A DNA stretch of 64,000 nt from Luzula sylvatica (GCA_946800325.1 OX326958.1:14412992-14476991); one strand, 5' to 3'; shown: positions 25,951 to 40,319, counted from the first letter of the stretch. Made by a program: numbers and translations. The notes: generated by a model from the sequence alone, not told the origin.

Positions 25951-26432
25951 TTGAGATCATTTGAATCGTATCTTTTTCTACATAACATTTCACCAAAATT
26001 TACAAACACTAAGAAAGTTTGTTTTTCGATTCAAAACGATCTGTTTATGATTTGGGGAGTTCAAATAATGTATTTTGAGATCATTTGAATCGTATCATTT
26101 ACCACATAACATTTCACCAAAATTTACAAACACTAAGAAAGTTTGTTTTTCGATTCAAAAAAATATGTTTATGCTTTGGGGAGTTCGAATAACGTATTTT
26201 GAGATCATTTGAATCGTATCTTTTACCACATAACATTGCACCAAAATTTACAAACACTAAGACAGTTTGTTTTTCGATTCAAAACAATTTGTTTATGCTT
26301 TGGGGAGTTCAAATAACGTATTTTTAGATCATTTGAATCGTATCTTTTACCACATAACATTTCACCAAAATTTACAAACACAAAGAAAGTTTGTTTTTCG
26401 ATTCAAAACAATTTGTTTATGCTTTGGGGAGT

Positions 26433-28183
26433 TTAAATAACGTATTTTGAGATCATTTGAATCGTATCTTTTACTCCATAACATTTCACCAAAATTTACA
26501 AACACTAAGAAAGTTTGTTTTTCGATTCAAAACAATATGTTTATGCTTTGGGGAGTTCCAATAACGTATTTTTACATCATTTGAATCGTATCTTTTACGA
26601 CATACCATTTCACCGAAATTTACAAACACTAAGAAAGTTTGTTTTTCGATTCAAAACAATCTGTTTATGCTTTGGGGAGTTCAAATAACGTATTTTGAGA
26701 TCATTTGAATCGTATCTTTTACGACATACCATTTCACCGAAATTTACAAACACTAAGAAAGTTTGTTTTTCGATTCAAAACAATCTGTTAATGCTTTGGG
26801 GAGTTCAAATAACGTATTTTGAGATCATTTGAATCGTATCTTTTACTACATAACATTTCACCAAAATTTACAAACACTAAGAAAGTTTGTTTTTCGATTC
26901 AAAACAATTTGTTTATGCTTTGGGGAGTTCAAATAACGTATTTTGAGATCATTTGAATCGTATCTTTTACTACTTAACATTTCATCAAAATTTACAAACA
27001 CTAAGAAAGTTTGTTTTTCGATTCAAAACAATCTGTTTCTGCTTTGGGGAGTTCAAATAATGTATTTTGAGATCATTTGAATCGTATCTTTTACCACATA
27101 ACATTTCACCAAAATTTACAAACACTAAAAAAGTTTGTTTTTCGATTCAAAGCAATCTGTTTATGCTATGGGGAGTTCAAATAACGTATTTTGAGATCAT
27201 TTGAATCGTATCTTTTACCACATAACATTTCACCACAATTTACAAACACTGAGACAGTTTGTTTTTCGATTCAAAACAATTTGTTTATGCTTTGGGGAGT
27301 TCAAATAATGTATTTTTAGATCATTCGAATCGTATCTTTTACCACATAACATTTCACCAAAATTTACAAATACTAAGAAAGTTTGTTTTTCGATTCAAAA
27401 CAATTTGTTTATGCTTTGGGGAGTTCAAATAACATATTTTTACATCATTCGAATCGTATCATTTACCACATAACATTTCACCAAAATTTACAAACACTAA
27501 AAAAGTTGGTTTTTCGATTCAAAACAATTTGTTTATGCTTTGGGGAGTTCAAATAACATATTTTTACATCATTCGAATCGTTTCTTTTACCACATAACAA
27601 TTCACCAAAATTTACAAACACTAAGAAAGTTTTGTTTTTCGATTCAAAACAATCTGTTTATGCTTCGGGGAGTTCAAATAACGTATTTTCAGATCATTTG
27701 AATCGTATCTTTTACTACATAACATTTCACCAAAATTTACAAACACTAAGAAAGTTTGTTTTTCGATACAAAACAATCTGTTTATGCTTTGGGGAGTTCA
27801 AATAACGTATTTTGAGATCATTTGAATCGTATCTTTTACCACATAACATTTCACCAAAATTTACAAACACTAAGAAAGTTTGTTTTTCGATTCAAAAAAA
27901 TCTGTTTATGCTTTGGGGAGTTCAAATAACGTATTTTGAGATCATTTGAATCGTATCTTTTACCACATAACATTTCACCAAAATTTACAAACACTAAGAC
28001 AGTTTGTTTTTCGATTCAAAACAATTTGTTTATGCTTTGGGGAGTTCAAATAACGTATTTTTAGATCATTTGAATCGTACCTTTTACCACATAACATTTC
28101 ACCGAAATTTACAAACACTAAGAAATTTTGTTTTTCGATTCAAAACAATTTGTTTATGCTTTGGGGAGTTTAAATAACGTATT
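26433..28183 (+). repeat. Segmental duplicate D, right copy
   Basis: Right partner of 24200-25950 at lag 2233. It ends where a gtttcttttactac/cattttacc monomer begins near 28201. Confidence 0.8.
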
Positions 28184-28194
28184 TTGAGATCATT

Positions 28195-28300
28195 TGAATC
28201 GTTTCTTTTACTACATAACATTTTACCAAAATTTACAAACACTAAGAAAGTTTGTTTTTCGATTCAAAACGAGCTGTTTATGATTTGGGGAGTTCAAATA
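28195..28300 (+). repeat. Isolated zone-1-type monomer within zone 3
   Basis: A gtttcttttactacataacattttacc monomer lies here. The same combination is otherwise seen in zone 1 (near 300, 3650, 7490, 8365, 12200). The duplicate partner of this site, near 25968, has gtatctttttctac and catttcacc instead. So the zone-1-type sequence entered only this copy. Confidence 0.65.
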
Positions 28301-29160
28301 ATGTATTTTGAGATCATTTGAATTGTATCATTTACCACATAACATTTCACCAAAATTTACAAACACTAAGAAAGTTTGTTTTTCGATTCAAAAAAATCTG
28401 TTTATGCTTTGGGGAGTTCGAATAACGTATTTTGAGATCATTTGAATCGTATCTTTTACCACATAACATTTCACCAAAATTTACAAACACTAAGACAGTT
28501 TGTTTTTCGATTCAAAACAATTTGTTTATGCTTTGGCGAGTTCGAATAACGTATTTTGAGATCATTTGAATCGTATCTTTTACCACATAACATTTCACCA
28601 AAATTTACAAACACTAAGAAAGTTTGTTTTTCGATTCAAAACAATTTGTTTATGCTTTGGGGAGTTTAAATAACGTATTTTGAGATCATTTGAATCGTAT
28701 CTTTTATTCCATAACATTTCACCAAAATTTACAAACACTAAGAAAGTTTGTTTTTCGTTTCAAAACAATTTGTTTATGCTTTAGGGAGTTTAAATAACGT
28801 ATTTTGAGATCATTTGAATCGTATCTTTTACTCCATAACATTTCACCCAAATTTACAAACACTAAGAAAGTTTGTTTTTCGATTCAAAACAATATGTTTA
28901 TGCTTTGGGGAGTTCCAATAACGTATTTTTACATCATTTGAATCGTATCTTTTACCACATAACATTTCACCAAAATTAACAAACACTAAGAAAGTTTGTT
29001 TTTCGATTCAAAACAATCTGTTTATGCTTTGGGGAGTTCAAATAACGTATTTTGAGATCATTTGAATCGTATCTTTTACGACATAACATTTCACCGAAAT
29101 TTACAAACACTAAGAAAGTTTGTTTTTCGATTCAAAACAATCTGTTTATGCTTTGGGGAG

Positions 29161-29190
29161 TTCAAATAACGTATTTTGAGATCATTTGAA
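29161..29190. repeat. Short inverted repeat inside the monomer (example copy)
   Basis: TTCAAAT at 29161-29167 is the exact reverse complement of ATTTGAA at 29184-29190, with a 16-bp spacer. The same arrangement is present in most monomers with the ttcaaat subtype. It is lost or weakened in ttgaaat, tttaaat, ttcgaat and ttccaat subtypes and in catttatatcg copies. A 7-bp stem could form a small hairpin or cruciform. Any function is inference. Confidence 0.7.
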
Positions 29191-29260
29191 TCGTATCTTT
29201 TACTACATAACATTTCACCAAAATTTACAAACACTAAGAAAGTTTGTTTTTCGATTCAAA
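29185..29260. repeat. Second inverted pair TTTGAATCG / CGATTCAAA (example copy)
   Basis: TTTGAATCG at 29185-29193 is the exact reverse complement of CGATTCAAA at 29252-29260, 9 bp with a 58-bp spacer. Because the unit is tandem, CGATTCAAA can also pair with the next copy's TTTGAATCG across a 48-bp spacer. Both elements are among the better conserved parts of the unit across all three zones. Confidence 0.7.
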
Positions 29261-32200
29261 ACAATTTGTTTATGCTTTGTGGAGTTCAAATAACGTATTT
29301 TGAGATCATTTGAATCGTATCTTTTACTACATAACATTTCACCAAAATTTACAAACACTAAGAAAGTTTGTTTTTCGATTCAAAACAATCTGTTTATGCT
29401 TTGGGGAGTTCAAATAACGTATTTTGAGATCATTTGAATCATATCTTTTACGACATAACATTTCACCGAAATTTACAAACACTAAGAAAGTTTGTTTTTC
29501 GATTCAAAACAATCTGTTTATGCTTTGGGGAGTTCAAATAACGTATTTTGAGATCATTTGAATCGTATCTTTTACTACATAACATTTCACCAAAATTTAC
29601 AAACACTAAAAAAGTTTGTTTTTCGATTCAAAACAATTTGTTTATGCTTTGTGGAGTTCAAATAACGTATTTTGAGATCATTTGAATCGTATCTTTTACT
29701 ACATAACATTTCACCAAAATTTACAAACACTAAGAAAGTTTGTTTTTCGATTCAAAACAATATGTTTATGCTTTGGGGAGTTCAAATAATGTATTTTGAG
29801 ATCATTTGAATCGTATCTTTTACCACATAACATTTCACCAAAATTTACAAACACTAAGAAAGTTTGTTTTTCGATTCAAAGCAATCTGTTTATGCTATGG
29901 GGAGTTCAAATAACGTATTTTGAGATCATTTGAATCGTATCTTTTACCACATAACATTTCACCACAATTTACAAACACTGAGACAGTTTGTTTTTCGATT
30001 CAAAACAATTTGTTTATGCTTTGTGGAGTTCAAATAACGTATTTTTAGATCATTTGAATCGTATCTTTTACCACATAACATTTCACCAAAATTTGCAAAT
30101 ACTAAGAAAGTTTGTTTTTCGATTCAAAACAATTTGTTTATGCTTTGGGGAGTTCAAATAACGTATTTTGAGATCATTTGAATCGTATCTTTTACTACAT
30201 AACATTTCACCAAAATTTACAAACACTAAGAAAGTTTGTTTTTCGATTCAAAACAATCTGTTTATGCTTTGGGGAGTTCAAATAATGTATTTTGAGATCA
30301 TTTGAATCGTATCTTTTACCACATAACATTTCAACAAAATTTACAAACACTAAGAATGTTTATTTTTCGATTCAAAACAATCTGTTTATGCTTTGGGGAG
30401 TTCAAATAACGTATTTTGAGATCATTTGAATCGTATCTTTTACTACATAACATTTCACCAAAATTTACAAACACTAAGAAAGTTTGTTTTTCGATTCAAA
30501 ACAATCTGTTTCTGCTTTGGGGAGTTCAAATAATGTATTTTGAGATCATTTGAATCGTATCTTTTACCACATAACATTTCACCAAAATTTACAAACACTA
30601 AGAAAGTTTGTTTTTCGATTCAAAACATTCTGTTTATGCTTTGGGGAGTTCAAATAACGTATTTTGAGATCATTTGAATCGTATCTTTTACCACATAACA
30701 TTTCACCAAAATTTACAAACACTAAGAAAGTTTGATTTTCGATTCAAAACAATTTGTTTATGCTTTGGGGAGTTCAAATAACGTATTTTGAGATCATTTG
30801 AATCGTATCTTTCACTACATAACATTTCACCAAAATTTACAAACACTAAGAAAGTTTGTTTTTCGATTCAAAACAATTTGTTTATGCTTTGGGGAGTTCA
30901 AATAACATATTTTTACATCATTCGAATCGTATCATTTACCACATAACATTTCACCAAAATTTATAAACACTAAGAAAGTTTGTTTTTCGATTCAAAACAA
31001 TCTGTTTATGCTTTGGGGAGTTGAAATAACGTATTTTGAGATCATTTGAATCGTATCTTTTACTACATAACATTTCACCAAAATTTACAAACACTAAGAC
31101 AATTTGTTTTTCGATTCAAAACAATCGGTTTATGCTTTGGGGAGATCAAATAACGTATTTTGAGATCATTCGAATCGTATCTTTTACCACATAACATTTC
31201 ACCAAAATTTACAAATACTAAGAAAGTTTGTTTTTTGATTCAAAACAATTTGTTTATGCTTTGGGGAGTTCAAATAACATATTTTTACATCATTCGAATC
31301 GTATCATTTACCACATAACATTTCACCAAAATTTACAAACACTAAGAAAGTTTGTTTTTCGATTCAAAACAATTTGTTTATGCTTTGGGGAGTTCAAATA
31401 ACACATTTTTACATCATTCGAATCGTATCTTTTACCACATAACAATTCACCAAAATTTACAAACACTAAGAAAGTTTTGTTTTTCGATTCAAAACAATCT
31501 GTTTATGCTTCGGGGAGTTCAAATAACGTATTTTCAGATCATTTGAATCGTATCTTTTACTACATAACATTTCACCAAAATTTACAAACACTAAGAAAGT
31601 TTGTTTTTCGATACAAAACAATCTGTTTATGCTTTGGGGAGTTCAAATAACGTATTTTGAGATCATTTGAATCGTATCTTTTACCACATAACATTTCACC
31701 AAAATTTACAAACACTAAGAAAGTTTGTTTTTCGATTCAAAAAAATCTGTTTATGCTTTGGGGAGTTCAAATAACGTATTTTGAGATCATTTGAATCGTA
31801 TCTTTTACCATATAACATTTCACCAAAATTTACAAACACTAAGACAGTTTGTTTTTCGATTCAAAACAATTTGTTTATGCTTTGGGGAGTTCAAATAACG
31901 TATTTTTAGATCATTTGAATCGTACCTTTTACCACATAACATTTCACCAAAATTTACAAACACTAAGACAGTTTGTTTTTCGATTCAAAACAATTTGTTT
32001 ATGCTTTGGGGAGTTCAAATAACGTATTTTCAGATCATTTGAATCGTATCTTTTACTACATAACATTTCACCAAAATTTACAAACACTAAGAAAGTTTGT
32101 TTTTCGATACAAAACAATCTGTTTATGCTTTGGGGAGTTCAAATAACGTATTTTGAGATCATTTGAATTGTATCATTTACCACATAACATTTCACAAAAA

Positions 32201-34289
32201 TTTACAAACACTAAGAAAGTTTGTTTTTCGATTCAAAAAAATCTGTTTATGCTTTGGGGAGTTCGAATAACGTATTTTGAGATCATTTGAATCGTATCTT
32301 TTACAACATAACATTTCACCAAAATTTACAAACACTAAGACAGTTTGTTTTTCGATTCAAAACGATTTGTTTATGCTTTGGGGAGTTCGAATAACGTATT
32401 TTGAGATCATTTGAATCGTATCTTTTACCACATAACATTTCACCAAAATTTACAAACACTAAGAAAGTTTGTTTTTCGATTCAAAACAATTTGTTTATGC
32501 TTTGGGGAGTTTAAATAACGTATTTTGAGATCATTTGAATCGTATATTTTACTCCATAACATTTCACCAAAATTTACAAACACTAAGAAAGTTTGTTTTT
32601 CGATTCAAAACAATTTGTTTATGCTTTGGGGAGTTTAAATAACGTATTTTGAGATCATTTGAATCGTATCTTGTACTCCATAACATTTCACCAAAATTTA
32701 CAAACACTAAGAAAGTTTGTTTTTCGATTCAAAACAATATGTTTATGCTTTGGGGAGTTCCAATAACGTATTTTTACATCATTTGAATCGTATCTTTTAC
32801 CACATAACATTTCACCAAAATTAACAAACACTAAGAAAGTTTGTTTTTCGATTCAAAACAATCTGTTTATGCTTTGGGGAGTTCAAATAACGTATTTTGA
32901 GATCATTTGAATCGTATCTTTTACGACATAACATTTCACCAAAATTTACAAACACTAAGAAAGTTTGTTTTTCGATTCAAAACAATCTGTTTATGCTTTG
33001 GGGAGTTCAAATAACGTATTTTGAGATCATTTGAATCGTATCTTTTACTACATAACATTTCACCAAAATTTACAAACACTAAGAAAGTATGTTTTTCGAT
33101 TCAAAACAATTTGGTTATGCTTTGGGGAGTTCAAATAACGTATTTTGAGATCATTTATATCGTATCTTTTACTACATAACATTTCACCAAAATTTACAAA
33201 CACTAAGAAAGTTTGTTTTTCGATTCAAAACAATATGTTTATGCTTTGGGGAGTTCAAATAATGTATTTTGAGATCATTTGAATCGTATCTTTTACCACA
33301 TAACATTTCACCAAAATTTACAAACACTAAGAAAGTTTGTTTTTCGATTCAAAGCAATCTGTTTATGCTATGGGGAGTTCAAATAACGTATTTTGAGATC
33401 ATTTGAATCGTATCTTTTACCACATAACATTTCACCACAATTTACAAACACTGAGACAGTTTGTTTTTCGATTCAAAACAATTTGTTTATGCTTTGGGTA
33501 GTTCAAATAACGTATTTTTAGATCATTTGAATCGTATCTTTTACCACATAACATTTCACCAAAATTTACAAATACTAAGAAAGTTTGTTTTTCGATTCAA
33601 AACAATTTGTTTATGCTTTGGGGCGTTCAAATAACGTATTTTGAGATCATTTGAATCGTATCTTTTACTACATAACATTTCACCAAAATTTACAAACACT
33701 AAGAAAGTTTGTTTTTCGATTCAAAACATTCTGTTTATGCTTTGGGGAGTTCAAATAATGTATTTTGAGATCATTTGAATCGTATCTTTTACCACATAAC
33801 ATTTCACCAAAATTTACAAACACTAAGAAAGTTTATTTTTCGATTCAAAACAATCTGTTTATGCTTTGGGGAGTACAAATAACGTATTTTGAGATCATTT
33901 GAATCGTATCTTTTACTACATAACATTTCACCAAAATTTACAAACACTAAGAAAGTTTGTTTTTCGATTCAAAACAATCTGTTTCTGCTTTGGGGAGTTC
34001 AAATAATGTATTTTGAGATCATTTGAATCGTATCTTTTACCACATAACATTTCACCAAAATTTACAAACACTAAGAAAGTTTATTTTTCGATTCAAAACA
34101 ATCTGTTTATGCTTTGGGGAGTACAAATAACGTATTTTGAGATCATTTGAATCGTATCTTTTACTACATAACATTTCACCAAAATTTACAAACACTAAGA
34201 AAGTTTGTTTTTCGATACAAAACAATCTGTTTATGCTTTGGGGAGTTCAAATAACGTATTTTGAGATCATTTGAATCGTATCTTTTACC

Positions 34290-34909
34290 ACATAACATTT
34301 CACCAAAATTTACAAACACTAAGAAAGTTTGTTTTTCGATTCAAAAAAATCTGTTTATGCTTTGGGGAGTTCAAATAACGTATTTTGAGATCATTTGAAT
34401 CGTATCTTTTACCATATAACATTTCACCAAAATTTACAAACACTAAGAAAGTTTGTTTTTCGATTCAAAACAATTTGTTTATGCTTTGGGGAGTTTAAAT
34501 AACGTATTTTGAGATCATTTGAATCGTATCTTTTACTCCATAACATTTCACCAAAATTTACAAACACTAAGAAAGTTTGTTTTTCGATTCAAAACAATTT
34601 GTTTATGCTTTGGGGAGTTTAAATAACGTATTTTGAGATCATTTGAATCGTATCTTTTACTCCATAACATTTCACCAAAATTTACAAACACTAAGAAAGT
34701 TTGTTTTTCGATTCAAAACAATATGTTTATGCTTTGGGGAGTTCCAATAACGTATTTTTACATCATTTGAATCGTATCTTTTACCACATAACATTTCACC
34801 AAAATTAACAAACACTAAGAAAGTTTGTTTTTCGATTCAAAACAATCTGTTTATGCTTTGGGGAGTTCAAATAACGTATATTTAGATCATTTGAATCGTA
34901 CCTTTTACC
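34290..34909 (+). repeat. 5-monomer tandem duplication, unit 1 (620 bp)
   Basis: Five monomers (aaaaaaatctg/ttcaaat; taccatataac; tactcc/tttaaat twice; caatatg/ttccaat with aattaac) are followed immediately by an identical series 620 bp on. Matching marks are accatataac at 34411 and 35031, gttccaataacg at 34741 and 35361, and acgtatatttagatc near 34874 and 35494. I saw no difference between the two units, suggesting a very recent event. Confidence 0.85.
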
Positions 34910-35529
34910 ACATAACATTTCACCAAAATTTACAAACACTAAGAAAGTTTGTTTTTCGATTCAAAAAAATCTGTTTATGCTTTGGGGAGTTCAAATAACG
35001 TATTTTGAGATCATTTGAATCGTATCTTTTACCATATAACATTTCACCAAAATTTACAAACACTAAGAAAGTTTGTTTTTCGATTCAAAACAATTTGTTT
35101 ATGCTTTGGGGAGTTTAAATAACGTATTTTGAGATCATTTGAATCGTATCTTTTACTCCATAACATTTCACCAAAATTTACAAACACTAAGAAAGTTTGT
35201 TTTTCGATTCAAAACAATTTGTTTATGCTTTGGGGAGTTTAAATAACGTATTTTGAGATCATTTGAATCGTATCTTTTACTCCATAACATTTCACCAAAA
35301 TTTACAAACACTAAGAAAGTTTGTTTTTCGATTCAAAACAATATGTTTATGCTTTGGGGAGTTCCAATAACGTATTTTTACATCATTTGAATCGTATCTT
35401 TTACCACATAACATTTCACCAAAATTAACAAACACTAAGAAAGTTTGTTTTTCGATTCAAAACAATCTGTTTATGCTTTGGGGAGTTCAAATAACGTATA
35501 TTTAGATCATTTGAATCGTACCTTTTACC
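34910..35529 (+). repeat. 5-monomer tandem duplication, unit 2 (620 bp)
   Basis: Adjacent second copy of 34290-34909. After about 35560 the order changes to gtatctttttctacatacc, ending the similarity. Confidence 0.85.
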
Positions 35530-38500
35530 ACATAACATTTCACCAAAATTTACAAACACTAAGAAAGTTTGTTTTTCGATTCAAAACAATTTGTTTATGC
35601 TTTGGGGAGTTTAAATAACGTATTTTGAGATCATTTGAATCGTATCTTTTTCTACATACCATTTCACCAAAATTTACAAACACTAAGAAAGTTTGTTTTT
35701 CGATTCAAAACGATCTGTTTATGATTTGGGGAGTTCAAATAATGTATTTTGAGATCATTTGAATCGTATCATTTACCACATAACATTTCACCAAAATTTA
35801 CAAACACTAAGAAAGTTTGTTTTTCGATTCAAAAAAATCTGTTTATGCTTTGGGGAGTTCGAATAACGTATTTTGAGATCATTTGAATCGTATCTTTTAC
35901 CACATAACATTTCACCAAAATTTACAAACACTAAGACAGTTTGTTTTTCGATTCAAAACAATTTGTTTATGCTTTGGGGAGTTCGAATAACGTATTTTGA
36001 GATCATTTGAATCGTATCTTTTACCACATAACATTTCACCAAAATTTACAAACACTAAGAAAGTTTGTTTTTCGATTCAAAACAATTTGTTTATGCTTTG
36101 GGGAGTTTAAATAACGTATTTTGAGATCATTTGAATCGTATATTTTACTCCATAACATTTCACCAAAATTTACAAACACTAAGAAAGTTTGTTTTTCGAT
36201 TCAAAACAATTTGTTTATGCTTGGGGGAGGTTAAATAACGTATTTTGAGATCATTTGAATCGTATCTTTTACTCCATAACATTTCACCAAAATTTACAAA
36301 CACTAAGAAAGTTTGTTTTTCGATTCAAAACAATATGTTTATGCTTTGGGGAGTTCCAATAACGTATTTTTACATCATTTGAATCGTATCTTTTACCACA
36401 TAACATTTCACCAAAATTAACAAACACTAAGAAAGTTTGTTTTTCGATTCAAAACAATCTGTTTATGCTTTGGGGAGTTCAAATAACGTATTTTGAGATC
36501 ATTTGAATCGTATCTTTTATGACATAACATTTCACCAAAATTTACAAACACTAAGAAAGTTTGTTTTTCGATTCAAAACAATCTGTTTATGCTTTGGGGA
36601 GTTCAAATAACGTATTTTGAGATCATTTGAATCGTATCTTTTACTACATAACATTTCACCAAAATTTACAAACACTAAGAAAGTATGTTTTTCGATTCAA
36701 AACAATTTGTTTATGCTTTGGGGAGTTCAAATAACGTATTTTGAGATCATTTATATCGTATCTTTTACTACATAACATTTCACCAAAATTTACAAACACT
36801 AAGAAAGTTTGTTTTTCGATTCAAAACAATATGTTTATGCTTTGGGGAGTTCAAATAATGTATTTTGAGATCATTTGAATCGTATCTTTTACAACATAAC
36901 ATTTCACCAAAATTTACAAACACTAAGAAAGTTTGTTTTTCGATTCAAAGCAATCTGTTTATGCTATGGGGAGTTCAAATAACGTATTTTGAGATCATTT
37001 GAATCGTATCTTTTACCACATAACATTTCACCACAATTTACAAACACTGAGACAGTTTGTTTTTCGATTCAAAACAATTTGTTTATGCTTTGGGTAGTTC
37101 AAATAACGTATTTTTAGATCATTTGAATCGTATCTTTTACCACATAACATTTCACCAAAATTTACAAATACTAAGAAAGTTTGTTTTTCGATTCAAAACA
37201 ATTTGTTTATGCTTTGGGCCGTTCAAATAACGTATTTTGAGATCATTTGAATCGTATCTTTTACTACATAACATTTCACCAAAATTTACAAACACTAAGA
37301 AAGTTTGTTTTTCGATTCAAAACAATCTGTTTCTGCTTTGGGGAGTTCAAATAATGTATTTTGAGATCATTTGAATCGTATCTTTTACCACATAACATTT
37401 CACCAAAATTTACAAACACTAAGAAAGTTTATTTTTCGATTCAAAACAATCTGTTTATGCTTTGGGGAGTACAAATAACGTATTTTGAGATCATTTGAAT
37501 CGTATCTTTTACTACATAACATTTCACCAAAATTTACAAACACTAAGAAAGTTTGTTTTTCGATACAAAACAATCTGTTTATGCTTTGGGGAGTTCAAAT
37601 AACGTATTTTGAGATCATTTGAATCGTATCTTTTACCACATAACATTTCACCAAAATTTACAAACACTAAGAAAGTTTGTTTTTCGATTCAAAAAAATCT
37701 GTTTATGCTTTGGGGAGTTCAAATAACGTATTTTGAGATCATTTGAATCGTATCTTTTACCATATAACATTTCACCAAAATTTACAAACACTAAGAAAGT
37801 TTGTTTTTCGATTCAAAACAATTTGTTTATGCTTTGGGGAGTTTAAATAACGTATTTTGAGATCATTTGAATCGTATCTTTTACTCCATAACATTTCACC
37901 AAAATTTACAAACACTAAGAAAGTTTGTTTTTCGATTCAAAACAATTTGTTTATGCTTTGGGGAGTTTAAATAACGTATTTTGAGATCATTTGAATCGTA
38001 TCTTTTACTCCATAACATTTCACCAAAATTTACAAACACTAAGAAAGTTTATTTTTCGATTCAAAACAATCTGTTTATTCTTTGGGGAGTACAAATAACG
38101 TATTTTGAGATCATTTGAATCGTATCTTTTACTACATAACATTTCACCAAAATTTACAAACACTAAGAAAGTTTGTTTTTCGATTCAAAACAATCTGTTT
38201 CTGCTTTGGGGAGTTCAAATAATGTATTTTGAGATCATTTGAATCGTATCTTTTACCACATAACATTTCACCAAAATTTACAAACACTAAGAAAGTTTAT
38301 TTTTCGATTCAAAACAATCTGTTTATGCTTTGGGGAGTACAAATAACGTATTTTGAGATCATTTGAATCGTATCTTTTACTACATAACATTTCACCAAAA
38401 TTTACAAACACTAAGAAAGTTTGTTTTTCGATACAAAACAATCTGTTTATGCTTTGGGGAGTTCAAATAACGTATTTTGAGATCATTTGAATCGTATCAT

Positions 38501-40319
38501 TTACCACATAACATTTCACCAAAATTTACAAACACTTAGAAAGTTTGTTTTTCGATTCAAAAAAATCTGTTTATGCTTTGGGGAGTTCGAATAACGTATT
38601 TTGAGATCATTTGAATCGTATCTTTTACCACATAACATTTCACCAAAATTTACAAACACTAAGACAGTTTGTTTTTCGATTCAAAACAATTTGTTTATGC
38701 TTTGGGGAGTTCGAATAACGTATTTTGAGATCATTTGAATCGTATCTTTTACCACATAACATTTCACCAAAATTTACAAACACTAAGAAAGTTTGTTTTT
38801 CGATTCAAAACAATTTGTTTATGCTTTGGGGAGTTTAAATAACGTATTTTGAGATCATTTGAATCGTATCTTTTACTCCATAACATTTCACCAAAATTTA
38901 CAAACACTAAGAAAGTTTGTTTTTCGATTCAAAACAATTTGTTTATGCTTTGGGGAGTTTAAATAACGTATTTTGAGATCATTTGAATCGTATCTTTTAC
39001 TCCATAACATTTCACCAAAATTTACAAACACTAAGAAAGTTTGTTTTTCGATTCAAAACAATATGTTTATGCTTTGGGGAGTTCCAATAACGTATTTTTA
39101 CATCATTTGAATCGTATCTTTTACCACATAACATTTCACCAAAATTAACAAACACTAAGAAAGTTTGTTTTTCGATTCAAAACAATCTGTTTATGCTTTG
39201 GGGAGTTCAAATAACGTATTTTGAGATCATTTGAATCGTATCTTTTACGACATAACATTTCACCAAAATTTACAAACACTAAGAAAGTTTTTTTTCGATT
39301 CAAAACAATCTGTTTATGCTTTGGGGAGTTCAAATAACGTATTTTGAGATCATTTGAATCGTATCTTTCACTACATAACATTTCACCAAAATTTACAAAC
39401 ACTAAGAAAGTATGTTTTTCGATTCAAAACAATTTGTTTATGCTTTGGGGAGTTCAAATAACGTATTTTGAGATCATTTATATCGTATCTTTTACTACAT
39501 AACATTTCACCAAAATTTACAAACACTAAGAAAGTTTGTTTTTCGATTCAAAACAATATGTTTATGCTTTGGGGAGTTCAAATAATGTATTTTGAGATCA
39601 TTTGAATCGTATCTTTTACCACATAACATTTCACCAAAATTTACAAACACTAAGAAAGTTTGTTTTTCGATTCAAAGCAATCTGTTTATGCTATGGGGAG
39701 TTCAAATAACGTATTTTGAGATCATTTGAATCGTATCTTTTACCACATAACATTTCACCACAATTTACAAACACTAAGAAAGTTTGTTTTTCGATTCAAA
39801 GCAATCTGTTTATGCTATGGGGAGTTCAAATAACGTATTTTCAGATCATTTGAATCGTACCTTTTACCACATAACATTTCACCAAAATTTACAAACACTA
39901 AGAAAGTTTGTTTTTCGATTCAAAACAATTTGTTTATGCTTTGGGGAGTTTAAATAACGTATTTTGAGATCATTTGAATCGTATCATTTACCACATAACA
40001 TTTCACCAAAATTTACAAACACTAAGAAAGTTTGTTTTTCGATTCAAAAAAATCTGTTTATGCTTTGGGGAGTTCAAATAACGTATTTTGAGATCATTTG
40101 AATCGTATCTTTTACCATATAACATTTCACCAAAATTTACAAACACTAAGAAAGTTTGTTTTTCGATTCAAAACAATTTGTTTATGCTTTGGGGAGTTTA
40201 AATAACGTATTTTGAGATCATTTGAATCGTATCTTTTACTCCATAACATTTCACCAAAATTTACAAACACTAAGAAAGTTTGTTTTTCGATTCAAAACAA
40301 TATGTTTATGCTTTGGGGA

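Larger units (their letters stand above)
29144..29267 (+). repeat. Representative 124-bp monomer
   Basis: This copy is close to the window-wide consensus and serves as a reference, with position 1 set at gtttatgct. It has a G-run at 12-15 (tggggag), the only G-rich patch. T-runs lie at 31-34, 55-58 and 104-108, and A-runs at 77-80 and 115-118. The most variable sites in the array are the end of the unit (caatct, caattt, caatat, caaaaaaatct), position 20-21 (ttcaaat, ttgaaat, tttaaat, ttcgaat, ttccaat), positions 35-37 (tttgag, ttttag, tttttacatc) and position 60-64 (taccac, tactac, tactcc, tacgac). These sites distinguish monomer subtypes and make the higher-order pattern readable. Confidence 0.93.

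Noticed and set aside
24364..26620. Insertion of a different satellite family, suggested by tacgacataccatttcaccg monomers.
   Set aside because: These are ordinary 124-bp monomers with three substitutions, spread by an 18-monomer duplication.
29251..29266. CENP-B box in ttcgattcaaaacaat.
   Set aside because: The first half (TTCG, then A at the right spacing) fits, but the required CGGG core half is ACAA in essentially all copies. A chance half-match.
34290..35529. Assembly artefact as the explanation for the perfect duplications in zone 3.
   Set aside because: It cannot be excluded from sequence alone. However, most duplicate pairs (A, D, F, G) differ at private sites, which an assembly copy would not produce, so I kept them as real and flagged only the 620-bp case.
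39145..39402. Minus-strand open frames of 62-85 codons with an internally repeated peptide, which might look like a small repeat protein or an inverted array segment.
   Set aside because: The DNA orientation does not change here. The frames exist because a 123-bp monomer is divisible by three. The internal peptide repeat is simply the monomer read twice.
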